Source: Homoserinimonas sedimenticola
GTDB lineage: Bacteria; Actinomycetota; Actinomycetes; Actinomycetales; Microbacteriaceae
NCBI RefSeq assembly: GCF_026094475.1
Contig: NZ_JAPELL010000001.1
Coordinates: 1,760,326 to 1,824,325, forward strand
Direction of reading: 5' to 3'
Length of the DNA stretch: 64,000 bases
Below, one piece after another: positions 8,334 to 17,689 of this stretch (position 1 is the stretch's first letter; every line of letters starts with the position of its first letter). Under the pieces are notes generated by a model that saw nothing but the letters and a program-made list of their open reading frames with translations, had not been told where the DNA came from and did not search any database. The translations under genes were made by a program, and so were the position numbers.

Positions 8334-9077
8334 TCAGCGCCGCGGCGTCCACCCGGGCGGCAGCGGCCCGTCGATCACGGCACGCTCGGCGTCGACCTGC
8401 GCCGACCAGCCCTGCGCGGCATCCACCGCATCGAATCCACCGCGCGCGAGACGCAGGCCCACGTCGTCGTGGTGCATCCTCGGTGCCCCACCGCGCCGCG
8501 TCGAGGCCCGCACGCTCCAGGAGGCGTCTGCAAAACCGCCGCCGCGGAACACCCGGTAGTCGGCGTAGCGGGCCGGGTCGAGCAGGTCCCAGCACCACTC
8601 CCACACGTTGCCGAGCGTGTCGAAAAGGCCGTTGAGATTCGGATGCTTGCCGCCGACGTCCTGGGGAGAGCTCACCCCGTCCAAGCTCGTCCACGCCACC
8701 TCGGGGAGCGGGCCGTAGTGTGCCCCTGTCGAACCGGCGCGGCAGGCGTACTCCCACTCGGCCTCGGTGGGCAGGCGATAGCCGTCGGAGTCGACGTGCC
8801 ACGTGACATCCTCGCCGTCGACCGCATAGGCGGGATCGAGCCCCTCCCATTCGGAGGCGGCATTGCAGAGGCGGATGGCGCGCAACCAGCTCACGTCGAC
8901 GGCGGGACGCCGCGGATGCTGCGCCGTCTCGCCCAGCAGTTCGGCGACCTGCTCCTCCGTGACGGGGTACACCCCGATCTCGAATGGCTCGAGCTCGACA
9001 CTCCAGCGCACCTTGCGCCGCGCGTCATGCAGGGTAACCGTCCCGCCGGTGATGCTCGCCATCTCGATGTCGTCCAC
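8334..9077 (-). CDS. SUMF1/FGE-fold protein lacking the catalytic cysteines
   Basis: 247-aa protein with the formylglycine-generating-enzyme (SUMF1) fold. Seen: GVYPVTEEQ, the core YRLPTEAEWEYACRAG, LFDTLGNVWEWCWD and the C-terminal RVFRGGGFADASWS...VGLRLAR. Genuine FGEs carry catalytic cysteines in the GGSW..C/C.R region; here that segment reads ADASWSVRASTRR with no cysteine, so formylglycine formation is unlikely and a binding or other role is likelier. GTG 9077 chosen; a GAGACT element stands 6 nt before it. ATG 9062 is the alternative. Divergent from the methyltransferase gene. Confidence 0.85.
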   Translation of the reverse strand: MDDIEMASITGGTVTLHDARRKVRWSVELEPFEIGVYPVTEEQVAELLGETAQHPRRPAVDVSWLRAIRLCNAASEWEGLDPAYAVDGEDVTWHVDSDGYRLPTEAEWEYACRAGSTGAHYGPLPEVAWTSLDGVSSPQDVGGKHPNLNGLFDTLGNVWEWCWDLLDPARYADYRVFRGGGFADASWSVRASTRRGGAPRMHHDDVGLRLARGGFDAVDAAQGWSAQVDAERAVIDGPLPPGWTPRR

Positions 9078-9195
9078 GGCGGCAGTCTCGCACGCTCGCG
9101 CCTCAGCCTGCCCTGAGTGTCGAGAGGTTGCCGTTCCCGAGGCGCGCTCGGGGCTCCTTCTCGACATCCACCTCGCACGGTCGCATCATTGGCGT

Positions 9196-9636
9196 ATGAA
9201 CGGGCTCTCGCCTCGCCTGGGCGCGGTTGTCGATGCGCTTCCGCTCAGGCCTGGCCTCCGCGTGCTGGAGGTCGGGGGTGCCCCAGGGGCGGCCGCCCGC
9301 GAGGTCGCCAAACGGGTCGGCCCCGACGGCCACGTGCTCGTGCTGGATCGATCGGCGAAAGGGATCGCGCTCACGCGAGAGGGGTGTCGCGCCGAGTTGG
9401 AGGCGGGCATCCTCTCGACGCTCTGCGCTCCCGTGGAGGATTTCGAACTCCCCCCGGCAACAGCTCCCTTCGACATTGCGTTCGCCTGTCGCGTGGGCGC
9501 TCTCGATGGGCGACACCCGCAGTTGTACGAGCACGCGCTCGCGTGCATCGGGGCCGCTCTCGTGCCAGGCGGAACCCTCTACCTTGACACTGGCGACCCG
9601 CTCACCTCGATAGCGATGGCTGAACGGCAGGGCTGA
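9196..9636 (+). CDS. class I SAM-dependent methyltransferase (small)
   Basis: 146-aa protein with the SAM-binding motif I VLEVGGAPGAAA (residues 23-34), an acidic second-strand end (VLVLDRS, D51) and a post-motif region PFDIAFACRVGAL. It looks like a minimal Rossmann methyltransferase without a substrate-specific cap, so the target is unknown. The ATG at 9196 follows CATCAT by 6 nt, suggesting a leaderless mRNA. It diverges from the SUMF1-like gene and converges on dnaB, with only 4 bp between the stops. Confidence 0.82.
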   Translation: MNGLSPRLGAVVDALPLRPGLRVLEVGGAPGAAAREVAKRVGPDGHVLVLDRSAKGIALTREGCRAELEAGILSTLCAPVEDFELPPATAPFDIAFACRVGALDGRHPQLYEHALACIGAALVPGGTLYLDTGDPLTSIAMAERQG

Positions 9637-9640
9637 TCGA

Positions 9641-11014
9641 CTACATCGGCGCCATGTCGGTGAAGCGCGAGAAGTGCCCCTGAAACGCGACCGTGACGGT
9701 GCGGGTGGGGCCGTTGCGGTGCTTGGCGACGATGAGGTCGGCCTCGCCCGCGCGCGGGTTCTCCTTCTCGTAGGCGCTCTCGCGGTGGAGCAGGATGACC
9801 ATGTCGGCGTCCTGCTCGATCGAGCCCGACTCGCGCAGATCGCTGATGGCGGGCATCTTGTCCTGGCGCTGCTCGGGGCCACGGTTCAGCTGGGAGAGCG
9901 CGATGACCGGCACCTGCAGCTCCTTCGCGAGCAGCTTGAGCGCGCGCGAGAATTCGCTGACCTCCTGCTGTCGCGATTCGACCTTCTTGCCCGAGGTCAT
10001 GAGCTGCAGGTAGTCGATCACGACGAGCTTGAGCCCGTACTTCTGCTTGAGGCGGCGGCACTTGGCGCGGATCTCGACGAGCGTCATGTTGGGGCTGTCG
10101 TCGATGTAGAGGGGCGCGTCGTTGATGCGTCCGCGGGTGGAGGCGATCGTCGTCCAGTCGCGGGAATCGACCGTGCCCTTGCGCATGCTCTGCAGCGGCA
10201 CGGCCGCTTCGGCCGAGAGCAGGCGCATGGCGATCTCGGAGCGCCCCATCTCGAGCGAGAAGACGATTGAGGGGAGGTTGTGCTTGATGGATGCCGCACG
10301 CGCGAAGTCGAGCGCGAGCGTCGACTTACCGAGTGCCGGTCGGGCCGCGACGATGATCATCTGGCCCGGGTGGAAGCCGTTCGTGAGGTCGTCGAGCTCC
10401 GAGAACCCCGTCGGCACACCCGTCATGGAGCCGTCGCTGCCCTTGGCCGCCTCGATCTCATCGATCGCTGTCTCGACCGCGACCGTGAGGGGTACGAAGT
10501 CCTCCGCCTCGACACCGCCCGTGACGTTGTAGATCTCCGCCTGAGCGTTGTTGACGAGGTCGACGACCTCGCCCTCGCTCGCGTAGCCCATCTGCACGAT
10601 GCGCGTGCCGGCCTCCACGAGGCGCCGCAGCACAGCTTTCTCCGCAACGATCGCCGCATAGTAGCCGGCGTTCGCCGCCGTGGGCACAAGGCCCGTCAGG
10701 GTGTGGAGATACTCAGCCCCGCCCGCGCGGCCCAGCGAACCCGTCTTGGTCAGCTCATCTGTGACCGCGATCACGTCGGTCGGCTCGCCATGCGAGTAGA
10801 GGCTGAGGATCGCGTCGAAGATGATTTCGTGCTTGGGGATGTAGAAGTCGACGGCGCGCACCGATTCGATGACGTCGGCCGTCGCATCCTTGCTCAGCAT
10901 CATGCCGCCGATCGCACTCTGCTCCGCGAGCAGGTCGTGCGGAGGGGTGCGCTCGGAGGAGCGCGGGTCGTCGGGCCGGTCGGTGCCGGCAAGCCCCAGG
11001 TGGGCTATGGACAT
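9641..11014 (-). CDS. dnaB: replicative DNA helicase
   Basis: Hexameric 5'-3' helicase of the replisome, 457 aa. N-terminal DnaB domain at about residues 25-130; RecA-like domain with Walker A ARPALGKST (224-232), Walker B VVIDYLQLM (331-339) and SQLNRGPEQR near 374-383. No intein is present, although mycobacterial dnaB often has one. It follows the rpsF-ssb-rpsR-rplI run but is separated from rplI by a 491-bp gap with a terminator, so it probably has its own promoter. DciA (33046) is its expected loader. Confidence 0.97.
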   Translation of the reverse strand: MSIAHLGLAGTDRPDDPRSSERTPPHDLLAEQSAIGGMMLSKDATADVIESVRAVDFYIPKHEIIFDAILSLYSHGEPTDVIAVTDELTKTGSLGRAGGAEYLHTLTGLVPTAANAGYYAAIVAEKAVLRRLVEAGTRIVQMGYASEGEVVDLVNNAQAEIYNVTGGVEAEDFVPLTVAVETAIDEIEAAKGSDGSMTGVPTGFSELDDLTNGFHPGQMIIVAARPALGKSTLALDFARAASIKHNLPSIVFSLEMGRSEIAMRLLSAEAAVPLQSMRKGTVDSRDWTTIASTRGRINDAPLYIDDSPNMTLVEIRAKCRRLKQKYGLKLVVIDYLQLMTSGKKVESRQQEVSEFSRALKLLAKELQVPVIALSQLNRGPEQRQDKMPAISDLRESGSIEQDADMVILLHRESAYEKENPRAGEADLIVAKHRNGPTRTVTVAFQGHFSRFTDMAPM

Positions 11015-11450
11015 CGTTCACCCCTTGTCATCGTCGTGCTGTCTAGTGGTACCGCAGGCGTCCGACATCCCCGGCATGGTGGCGCCGCGCGGGCGGGAGA
11101 TCGGGTCGCTGCGAGAGCGTGTGTGGCGGCTTCGAAGAGGCCGACGCCCAAGGCTAGGAACTCGATGCACCCGCACACAAACGCGCTTGTGGATAACTTT
11201 GTGGAGAATGCGAGGGAAACGCCGGAGCGAGTGTGCACAAGCTGTGGAGTGGGCTGTGGGAAACCAACCGAATTCTCTAGCAAATGCAGCCCTGACCTGG
11301 GGTTTCTCTTTGCACACCTTGTGTGTAGAAAACTTGTTTGGACTGGGGGTTGAGGGTTTTCACTCGTGTGCACTGTCTGTGTAAAAAGTCTTGACACGGA
11401 GGATCGAAAAGCGGTATTCCACAGCCCTGCAGGACGCCCTGTGACCGTTT
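11015..11450. other. long intergenic region before dnaB with a DnaA box
   Basis: With the terminator downstream of rplI this makes a 491-bp gene-free gap. It is less GC-rich than its flanks and holds a perfect DnaA box (11188-11196), a second TGTGGAG-like motif nearby, and a short inverted repeat CACAC-CTT-GTGTG (11313-11325). It presumably contains the dnaB promoter on the minus strand. I see no convincing ORF. Confidence 0.6.
11188..11196 (-). promoter_or_regulatory. DnaA box outside oriC, upstream of dnaB
   Basis: TGTGGATAA on the plus strand, i.e. TTATCCACA on the minus strand, a perfect consensus DnaA box about 175 bp upstream of the dnaB start. May allow DnaA to regulate dnaB; binding is not shown. 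Confidence 0.6.
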
Positions 11451-11489
11451 AAAACGACGACGGCGGCGAGCCTTAGCCCACCGCCGTCG
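11451..11489 (-). terminator. terminator after rplI
   Basis: Nine-base-pair GC stem (11458-11466 with 11481-11489), followed on the minus strand by GTCGTTTT. It ends the rpsF-ssb-rpsR-rplI transcript about 17 bp after the rplI stop. Confidence 0.75.
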
Positions 11490-11505
11490 CGATCCCTTGA
11501 GAGGA

Positions 11506-11958
11506 CTACTTCGCCGCGACCACCTGAATGGTGATCGTCGCCACGAGGTCGTCACGAAGGCGAACGATCGCCTCGTGCTCACCCGTCGACTTGATGGGCG
11601 AGGTGATCTCGATCTTGCGCTTGTCGACCGTGCCGAGACCGGCGGCGGCAACAGCATCTGCGATGTCGGCGGTCTTGACCGAGCCGAAGAGTCGACCCTC
11701 CTTGCCCGCCTTGATCGTGAGCTTGACCTTGTTGGCCTCGAGCTTGAGCTTGAGGTCCTTGGCCTCCTCGATCGTCGCGTGCTCGCGCGCGGCACGAGCG
11801 GCCTTGATCTGCTCGACCTGCTTCTCGCCACCGCGGGTCCAGTTCACGGCGAGCCCCTGCGGCACGAGGTAGTTGCGGGCGTACCCGTTCTTGACCTCGA
11901 TGACGTCGCCGGGGGCGCCGAGGCCCGTGACCTCATGCGTCAGAATCAGCTTTGACAT
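11506..11958 (-). CDS. rplI: 50S ribosomal protein L9
   Basis: 150-aa protein of the large subunit. The N-terminal rRNA-binding domain contains [21 protein letters not shown]... near residues 10-31, a long connecting helix follows at about 41-75, and the C-terminal domain starts around 80 ([11 protein letters not shown]). Normal length. It is last in the rpsF-ssb-rpsR-rplI run, 11 bp after rpsR, and is followed by a terminator. Confidence 0.97.
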   Translation of the reverse strand: MSKLILTHEVTGLGAPGDVIEVKNGYARNYLVPQGLAVNWTRGGEKQVEQIKAARAAREHATIEEAKDLKLKLEANKVKLTIKAGKEGRLFGSVKTADIADAVAAAGLGTVDKRKIEITSPIKSTGEHEAIVRLRDDLVATITIQVVAAK

Positions 11959-11969
11959 TTCGATGCTCC

Positions 11970-12230
11970 TTAACGGCCCGAGCCGGCGTAGGGGAGCAGA
12001 GCCATCTCGCGCGCGTTCTTGACGGCGCGGGCGATGAGGCGCTGCTCCTGCACGGAGACACCGGTGATGCGGCGAGCGCGGATCTTTCCACGCTCGGAGA
12101 TGAACTTGCGGAGGGTGGCGACATCCTTGTAGTCGATGACGCCGACGCGAACGGACTTCGCGGGGGCGGCGTTCTTGCCACCCTTGTTGCGGAGGGGCTT
12201 GCGGCGGTCGCCGCTGCTCTTTCCTGCCAT
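11970..12230 (-). CDS. rpsR: 30S ribosomal protein S18
   Basis: 86-aa basic small-subunit protein. The core [18 protein letters not shown] and [20 protein letters not shown] are diagnostic. No zinc-binding cysteines are present, so this is the C-minus form; some actinobacteria also carry a C-plus paralogue elsewhere. It sits between ssb and rplI, the standard order. Confidence 0.97.
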   Translation of the reverse strand: MAGKSSGDRRKPLRNKGGKNAAPAKSVRVGVIDYKDVATLRKFISERGKIRARRITGVSVQEQRLIARAVKNAREMALLPYAGSGR

Positions 12231-12277
12231 GGTTATTCCTTCAGATTGTTGTCGTGACCGTCACGCGGGCGCGCGGT

Positions 12278-12787
12278 CTAGAACGGAGTCTCGTCGTTGT
12301 AGCTGCCGGGGGTGTTCCAGACATCCCCCCCGGAGGTCGACGAAGACGGCGCCGCGGCTGCCCACGGCTCCTCTGCGACGGCCCCACGCCCACCACTGAA
12401 ACCGCCGCCGCCTTCGCGGGACGATGACGTGCGAGTGACCTGGGCGGTGGCGTAGCGAAGGCTCGGACCGATCTCATCGATCTCGATCTCGAAGCTCGTG
12501 CGCTTCTCGCCCTCCTTCGTCTCGTAGGAGCGCTGCTTGAGGCGGCCCTGGGCGATGACGCGCATACCCTTCGTGAGCGAACCGGCGACGTGCTCGGCGA
12601 ACTCGCGCCAGACACTGGCGCGCAGGAAGAGCGCCTCGCCGTCCTTCCACTCGTTGCTCGCGCGGTCGAACGTGCGCGGCGTGGAGGCGATCGTGAAGTT
12701 CGCGACTGCCAGCCCGTTCTGCGTGTAGCGCAGCTCGGGGTCGGCCGTGAGGTTGCCCACGACGGTGATCACGGTTTCGCCGGCCAC
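12278..12787 (-). CDS. ssb: single-stranded DNA-binding protein
   Basis: 169-aa SSB that coats single-stranded DNA at forks and recruits partners. OB-fold at about residues 1-110 with [18 protein letters not shown] and [19 protein letters not shown] Gly/Ser/Pro-rich linker follows and ends in NDETPF, a less acidic version of the usual DDDIPF partner-binding tip. It starts 3 bp after rpsF ends, so co-transcribed and probably coupled. Confidence 0.96.
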   Translation of the reverse strand: MAGETVITVVGNLTADPELRYTQNGLAVANFTIASTPRTFDRASNEWKDGEALFLRASVWREFAEHVAGSLTKGMRVIAQGRLKQRSYETKEGEKRTSFEIEIDEIGPSLRYATAQVTRTSSSREGGGGFSGGRGAVAEEPWAAAAPSSSTSGGDVWNTPGSYNDETPF

Positions 12788-12790
12788 GGC

Positions 12791-13174
12791 CTACTCGCTC
12801 TTCGCTGCGGCCGGAGCTGCGGACTTGGCGGCCTTGCGGGCGGCCTTCTCCTCGGAGAGCTTCGCGGCGGCGGCGACCTGAGCGATCGCCTCCTCGGCCC
12901 GGAGCACCTTGGTGCGCATGACGGCCTCGCTGAGCTTGAGCTGACGGTCGAGCTCGACCGTTGCCGATGCATTCGCCGTCATCTCGACGACGGCGTAGAT
13001 GCCCTCGGACTTCTTGTTGATCTCGTAGGCCAACCGGCGCTTGCCCCAGATGTCGACCTTGTCGATCGAGCCACCGTCATTGCGAATGACGTTGAGGAAC
13101 TTGTCCAGGCTGGGTGCCACGGTGCGCTCGTCGATCTCGGGATCGAGGATCACCATGAGTTCGTACTGGTGCAT
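12791..13174 (-). CDS. rpsF: 30S ribosomal protein S6
   Basis: 127-aa S6 with [16 protein letters not shown] at the start and the [13 protein letters not shown] segment near residues 50-62; the extended alanine/lysine-rich tail is usual in actinobacteria. The ATG at 13174 was chosen because AAGGAGGTG precedes it and it matches S6 N-termini; the reading to 13318 adds non-family sequence. First gene of the rpsF-ssb-rpsR-rplI run. Confidence 0.96.
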   Translation of the reverse strand: MHQYELMVILDPEIDERTVAPSLDKFLNVIRNDGGSIDKVDIWGKRRLAYEINKKSEGIYAVVEMTANASATVELDRQLKLSEAVMRTKVLRAEEAIAQVAAAAKLSEEKAARKAAKSAAPAAAKSE

Positions 13175-13332
13175 GACTAACCCACCTCCTTCGGACTGAA
13201 AACGGCCACAGACGGTCTGTGGCAGGAGGGTTCTTGCATGTCGCTGTCTCGCGGAGGCCCCGGAACGGGGCGCACAGACAACCTGTCTAGTGTAGTCATA
13301 TCCACTCTTGACCAGCAAGGAGCAATATCCCT

Positions 13333-14406
13333 ATGTCGATTCGGGTCGCCATCGCCGGCGTCGGTAACTGTGCCAACTCCCTCGTGCAGGGCGTGACCTA
13401 CTACCGGGACGCATCCGACACCGAGACGATTCCCGGCCTCATGCACACGACCTTCGGTCCCTACGCCGTGCGTGACATCGAGTTCGTCACCGCCTTCGAT
13501 GTCGATGCCTCGAAGGTCGGCCGCGACCTGGCCGAGGCGATCTGGGCCAGTGAGAACAACACCCTGAAGTTCGCGGATGTCGCGGACACGGGCGTGACCG
13601 TGCAGCGCGGTCCGACGCTCGACGGCCTGGGGGAGTACTACCGCGACATGGTGGAGGAGTCGGATGCCGCGCCCGTCGATGTCGCGCAGACCCTGCGGGA
13701 CTCGGGCGCCGACGTGCTCGTCTGCTACCTCCCCGTCGGCTCGGAGCAGGCGGCGCGGCACTACGCGCAGGCCGCGATCGACGCGGGTGTGGCCTTCGTC
13801 AACGCTCTCCCCGTCTTCATTGCAAGTGACCCCGAGTGGGCCGCGAAGTTCACGGATGCCGGCGTGCCGATCGTCGGTGACGACATCAAGAGCCAACTCG
13901 GCGCCACCATCACGCACCGCGTGCTCGCCCGCCTCTTCGAGGAGCGCGGGCTCGTGCTCGACCGCACCTACCAGCTGAACGTGGGCGGCAACATGGACTT
14001 CAAGAACATGCTCGAGCGCTCCCGCCTCAAGTCGAAGAAGATCTCCAAGACGCAGGCCGTGACGAGCAATGTCGACCAGGAGATTCGTGCCGAGCACGTG
14101 CACATCGGCCCGAGCGACCACGTGCCGTGGCTCGACGATCGCAAACTCGCCTTCGTGCGCCTCGAGGGGCACGGTTTCGGCGGCGCCCCGACGAGTCTCG
14201 AGTACAAGCTCGAGGTGTGGGATTCGCCCAACTCGGCGGGCGTCATCATTGATGCGGTCCGGGCGGCGAAGCTTGCCCTGGATGCGGGTCAGGGCGGACC
14301 CGTGGAGGCGGCATCCGCCTACTTCATGAAGTCGCCGGCGAAGCAGTACCCCGACCCGGTCGCCCGCGAGATGCTCGAGCAGTTCATCGAAGACACCGCG
14401 AAGTAG
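13333..14406 (+). CDS. ino1: inositol-3-phosphate synthase
   Basis: Converts glucose-6-phosphate to 1D-myo-inositol-3-phosphate with NAD as internal redox cofactor. The product feeds phosphatidylinositol and mycothiol. 357 aa, the short actinobacterial form. The NAD fold starts [16 protein letters not shown] (residues 5-20); [15 protein letters not shown] (about 182-196) and [13 protein letters not shown] (about 215-227) carry conserved catalytic lysines and substrate contacts. An AAGGAG site lies 11 nt before the ATG. It diverges from rpsF. Confidence 0.96.
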   Translation: MSIRVAIAGVGNCANSLVQGVTYYRDASDTETIPGLMHTTFGPYAVRDIEFVTAFDVDASKVGRDLAEAIWASENNTLKFADVADTGVTVQRGPTLDGLGEYYRDMVEESDAAPVDVAQTLRDSGADVLVCYLPVGSEQAARHYAQAAIDAGVAFVNALPVFIASDPEWAAKFTDAGVPIVGDDIKSQLGATITHRVLARLFEERGLVLDRTYQLNVGGNMDFKNMLERSRLKSKKISKTQAVTSNVDQEIRAEHVHIGPSDHVPWLDDRKLAFVRLEGHGFGGAPTSLEYKLEVWDSPNSAGVIIDAVRAAKLALDAGQGGPVEAASAYFMKSPAKQYPDPVAREMLEQFIEDTAK

Positions 14407-15831
14407 TCAGCGGGACTCCCACCACGCCCGCAGCCGGCGGGTGGCCTCCTCCTCGCCGAGGGGGCCCTCGTCGAGTCGCAGCTCCAGCAGGAAGCGGTAG
14501 GCCTCGCCGACCTCGCGGCCGGGCCGAATGCCCAGCAGCGCCATGATCTGCTCGCCGTCGAGGTCGGGGCGCACGGCCGCGATCTCCTCCTGCTCGGCGA
14601 GCTCCTTGATGCGCTGCTCGAGGTCGTCGTAGGCCCGTGCCAGGCGGCGCGCCTTGCGCTGGTTGCGGGTCGTGACATCCGCCCGGGTCAGAATATGTAA
14701 CCGCTCGAGCTGGTTACCGGCGTCGCGAACGTAGCGCCGCACGGCCGAATCTGTCCATGCCCCCTCGGAGTAGCCGAAGAAACGCAGGTGCAGCTCGATC
14801 AGTCGACTCACCGCCTGGATCGTGTCCTTGTCGAAGCGCAGCGCCTTCAACCGTTTAACCGCAAGCTTCGCCCCCACGACATCGTGGTGGTGGAAGGTCA
14901 CAACCCCGCCCGGCTCCGTGCGCTTCGTTGCAGGCTTGCCGATGTCGTGCAGGAGGGCCGCGAGGCGGAGCACGAGATCGGGGCTCGGCTCGTGGGCGCG
15001 GGAGGCCTCGAGGTCGATCGCCTGGTCGAGCACCGTCAGGCTGTGCTCGTAGACGTCCTTGTGGTGGGCATGCTCATCGACCTGCAGTCGCAGGGCGGGG
15101 ATCTCGGGCAGCACCTGCTCCGCGAGCCCCGTCTCGACCATAAGCTCGACGCCCGCCCTCGGCGCTGGCGTGCGCAGCAGTTTGCCGAGCTCGTCGCAGA
15201 CGCGCTCGGCCGAGATGATCGAGAGCCGCTCGGCGAGCGCCGACATTGCCCGCCGCACGTCGTCGGCGGCCGTGAAGCCGAGCTGCGACGTGAAGCGTGC
15301 GGCACGCAGCATCCGCAGTGGGTCGTCGCCGAAGGAGACCTCGGGGGAGGCGGGCGTCATGAGCCGCTGCGCGAGGAGGTCGTCCATGCCGCCGGAGGGG
15401 TCGACGAGCTTCTGCTCGGGCAGGCGGAGCGCCATCGCGTTGACGGTGAAGTCGCGACGGAGCAGGTCCTCCTCGAGGCTCGATCCGAACTCGACCTCGG
15501 GCTTGCGCGTCTCACCGTCGTAGGCGTCGGTGCGGTAGGTCGTGATCTCGACCGTGTGCCCGTCGACGACGGCTCCGATCGTGCCGAACGCCCGGCCGAT
15601 GTCCCACTGGGCGGTGGAGATGGGTTTCACGATCTCGAGGATGCGGTCGGGACGGGCATCCGTCGTGAAGTCCAGGTCGTGCAGTTCCCGGCCGAGGAAG
15701 GCGTCGCGCACGGGGCCGCCGACGAGGGCGAGTTCGTGTCCGGCCGCCGCGAACACCTCCGCGAGCCGGGAGACGTGGGGGGAGCCCGCGAGCTCCGAGA
15801 GCCTCGTGACGGCGGATGCGACGCTGGTCAT
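14407..15831 (-). CDS. pcnA: CCA tRNA nucleotidyltransferase
   Basis: Adds or repairs the 3'-CCA end of tRNAs; one of the tRNAs here (Ile) lacks an encoded CCA. 474 aa. Nucleotidyltransferase head [20 protein letters not shown] near residues 36-55 contains the metal-binding DLDF; the RNA- and nucleotide-binding neck follows. An HD domain ([13 protein letters not shown]) sits in the second half, as in actinobacterial enzymes. I take ATG 15831: TAGTCT ends 6 nt before it, a leaderless start; GTG 15834 is the alternative. Divergent from DUF6049-murJ. Confidence 0.95.
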   Translation of the reverse strand: MTSVASAVTRLSELAGSPHVSRLAEVFAAAGHELALVGGPVRDAFLGRELHDLDFTTDARPDRILEIVKPISTAQWDIGRAFGTIGAVVDGHTVEITTYRTDAYDGETRKPEVEFGSSLEEDLLRRDFTVNAMALRLPEQKLVDPSGGMDDLLAQRLMTPASPEVSFGDDPLRMLRAARFTSQLGFTAADDVRRAMSALAERLSIISAERVCDELGKLLRTPAPRAGVELMVETGLAEQVLPEIPALRLQVDEHAHHKDVYEHSLTVLDQAIDLEASRAHEPSPDLVLRLAALLHDIGKPATKRTEPGGVVTFHHHDVVGAKLAVKRLKALRFDKDTIQAVSRLIELHLRFFGYSEGAWTDSAVRRYVRDAGNQLERLHILTRADVTTRNQRKARRLARAYDDLEQRIKELAEQEEIAAVRPDLDGEQIMALLGIRPGREVGEAYRFLLELRLDEGPLGEEEATRRLRAWWESR

Positions 15832-15837
15832 CACTCC

Positions 15838-15843
15838 AGACTA
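15838..15843 (-). promoter_or_regulatory. -10 box TAGTCT of pcnA
   Basis: TAGTCT on the minus strand, 6 nt before ATG 15831. Predicts a leaderless pcnA transcript. Confidence 0.5.
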
Positions 15844-15886
15844 ACCGCGCACGCCGTGCCTCAGCGGGGGCCATGGCTCGCCCCAA

Positions 15887-15892
15887 TAGAAT
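15887..15892 (+). promoter_or_regulatory. -10 box TAGAAT of DUF6049-murJ
   Basis: TAGAAT on the plus strand; expected start of transcription near 15899-15900, giving a roughly 32-nt leader with a GGAG ribosome site before ATG 15932. A chance 13-residue ORF starts at 15900. Confidence 0.5.
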
Positions 15893-15931
15893 CGTGGGCA
15901 TGCTGGCCCAGAGCACGATCGGAGCCGGCCG

Positions 15932-17689
15932 ATGCCCCTGACTCACCTCGTCTCGCGGTGGAGTGCCGCCCTTCTCGGCGCCGCGCTCGTCTTGAGCGGC
16001 TCGGTCGCGTCGTCGGCGACTCCGGATGCCGCAGGCGAGAGCACCCCGGATGCCGCAGTCGCGGCAAGCAACGGCGCCCCGACGACCCTCGTCCTGGCGG
16101 CGCCGATCGTCGCGCCCGAGGGCGAGACGGCGCTGATCCCCGCCGACGATCTCGAGACCTTCACCTCCTCGAGCGGCGTGCTCACGCGCCAGCTGAACGC
16201 CGTGATCGATCGTCCGATCGCGCTCGGCGTTGACCCGCGAATCCTCGCTTCGATACGCATCCTGGGCACGAGCGCCCCCGAGTCCGCCCTCGACTGGCTG
16301 GAGCGCCTCGAGAACGCGAGCAACGAGACCTTCTCGCTGGCCTACGCGGACGCGGATGTCGCGGCCCTCAGCCAGGCGGGCATGGAAAGCATTCCTCTTC
16401 CGACGGACTTCCAGGTCGATCCGAACCTGTTCCCCGCGCCGCAGGCGCCGGAGGAGACCGTCGAGCCGACGGAGGACGCGGACGAGCAGGCTGAGCCCTC
16501 CGCGAGCCCCAGCGCGAGCCCGGAGACGTCTCCCACGCCCAGCCCCAGCCCGGGCGCGCCGAGCGTGCCGACGGGGGACCAGCTGGTGGATCTGCCCTTC
16601 ACGCTCGGCCCCATCGTCTGGCCCCGTGAGGACACGGTCGTGGCGGGCGACCTTGCGACTTTCGCCGCCGACGAGCAGACGGTCACGATCCTCGATTCCA
16701 GCAACGTCAACTACGGGCGCGACGCGATCCCCGCCTCCGCGACGGCAGGGGGTGCTCGCGTGCTGGTCTCGAACAACGACATCTCTGCCCTGCTGCGCGA
16801 GGCCGTCTCCGCGACGACCGACGCGAGCTGGACGGCGGCGATGACTCAGCTGACGGCGGCGCTTGCGGGCTGGGGCGGCGGCTCGTCGCCCCTGCTTGCG
16901 ACCCTCGGCCGTGACATCCCGCTGCCGGCCAACCGCGTCTCGCAGACGCTGACCGCTCTCGCCACGACGCCGGGCGTCGTGCTGGGCAGCATCGAGAGCA
17001 CGCTCGACGAGCCGCCCGTCGAGGTGAGCGTCGTCGATTCGCCCGTCGAGCCGGAGCGGCTCGCGACGCTCCAGTCGGCGCTGCAGACCGAGCCCGCGAC
17101 GACGGCGTTCGCGAGCGTCCTCGACAACCCCAGCCTCATCACGGGCGACCAGAGACGGCGGATGCTCGCGCTCGCCTCCAACGCATGGATCGACTCCCCC
17201 CAGGAGTGGCAGGAGGCTGTTGCCGCCTTTGTCGTGCGCTCGGGCGAGCTGCTCAATGCCGTGCATGTGCTCGAGAGCAGCACGATCAACCTGCTGAGTG
17301 ACACGGGGAACGTGCCCGTCACGATCAGCAATTCCCTCCCCTACCCGGTGACGGTCGTCGTGCACATGTGGGCCAACCGCGCCGTGCTCGACGTGCTCGA
17401 GGACAGCGTCACGGTCACGATCGAGGCACAGTCGCAGGCCCGCGCTGCCGTCCCCGTGCAGTCGATCGCGAACGGCACGGCCGTGCTCGTCGTCTCCCTG
17501 ACGAGCCCCACGCAGGTGCCGATCGGCGCGCCCATGTATGTGACGACGAACGTGCAGGCGGGCTGGGAGACGGCGTTCACCACGACGGTCGCGGGCGTCG
17601 TGCTGCTCGTGTTTGTGATCGGCATCGCCCGCACGGTCGCCCGGCGGCGCCGGGAGCGGCGCGAGCGTAATGAGGTCGTGGCCTCGTGA
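15932..17689 (+). CDS. DUF6049 family secreted, membrane-anchored protein
   Basis: 585-aa envelope protein of the family found next to murJ in actinobacteria (mycobacterial Rv3909 position). Signal peptide at residues 1-33 (hydrophobic AALLGAALVLSGSVASSATP), a Pro/Ser/Glu-rich low-complexity linker at about 168-210, an extracellular region, and a single C-terminal TM (TTVAGVVLLVFVIGIARTV) followed by an Arg-rich cytoplasmic tail. A GGAG site precedes the ATG by 7 nt. Its end overlaps the murJ GTG (GTGA), so the two are coupled; a role beside lipid II export is inferred only from this. Confidence 0.85.
   Translation: MPLTHLVSRWSAALLGAALVLSGSVASSATPDAAGESTPDAAVAASNGAPTTLVLAAPIVAPEGETALIPADDLETFTSSSGVLTRQLNAVIDRPIALGVDPRILASIRILGTSAPESALDWLERLENASNETFSLAYADADVAALSQAGMESIPLPTDFQVDPNLFPAPQAPEETVEPTEDADEQAEPSASPSASPETSPTPSPSPGAPSVPTGDQLVDLPFTLGPIVWPREDTVVAGDLATFAADEQTVTILDSSNVNYGRDAIPASATAGGARVLVSNNDISALLREAVSATTDASWTAAMTQLTAALAGWGGGSSPLLATLGRDIPLPANRVSQTLTALATTPGVVLGSIESTLDEPPVEVSVVDSPVEPERLATLQSALQTEPATTAFASVLDNPSLITGDQRRRMLALASNAWIDSPQEWQEAVAAFVVRSGELLNAVHVLESSTINLLSDTGNVPVTISNSLPYPVTVVVHMWANRAVLDVLEDSVTVTIEAQSQARAAVPVQSIANGTAVLVVSLTSPTQVPIGAPMYVTTNVQAGWETAFTTTVAGVVLLVFVIGIARTVARRRRERRERNEVVAS

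Noticed and set aside
15900-15941. 13-codon leaderless ORF before DUF6049
   Set aside because: It overlaps out of frame with the DUF6049 start, which has its own ribosome site; the ATG probably only marks the transcription start.
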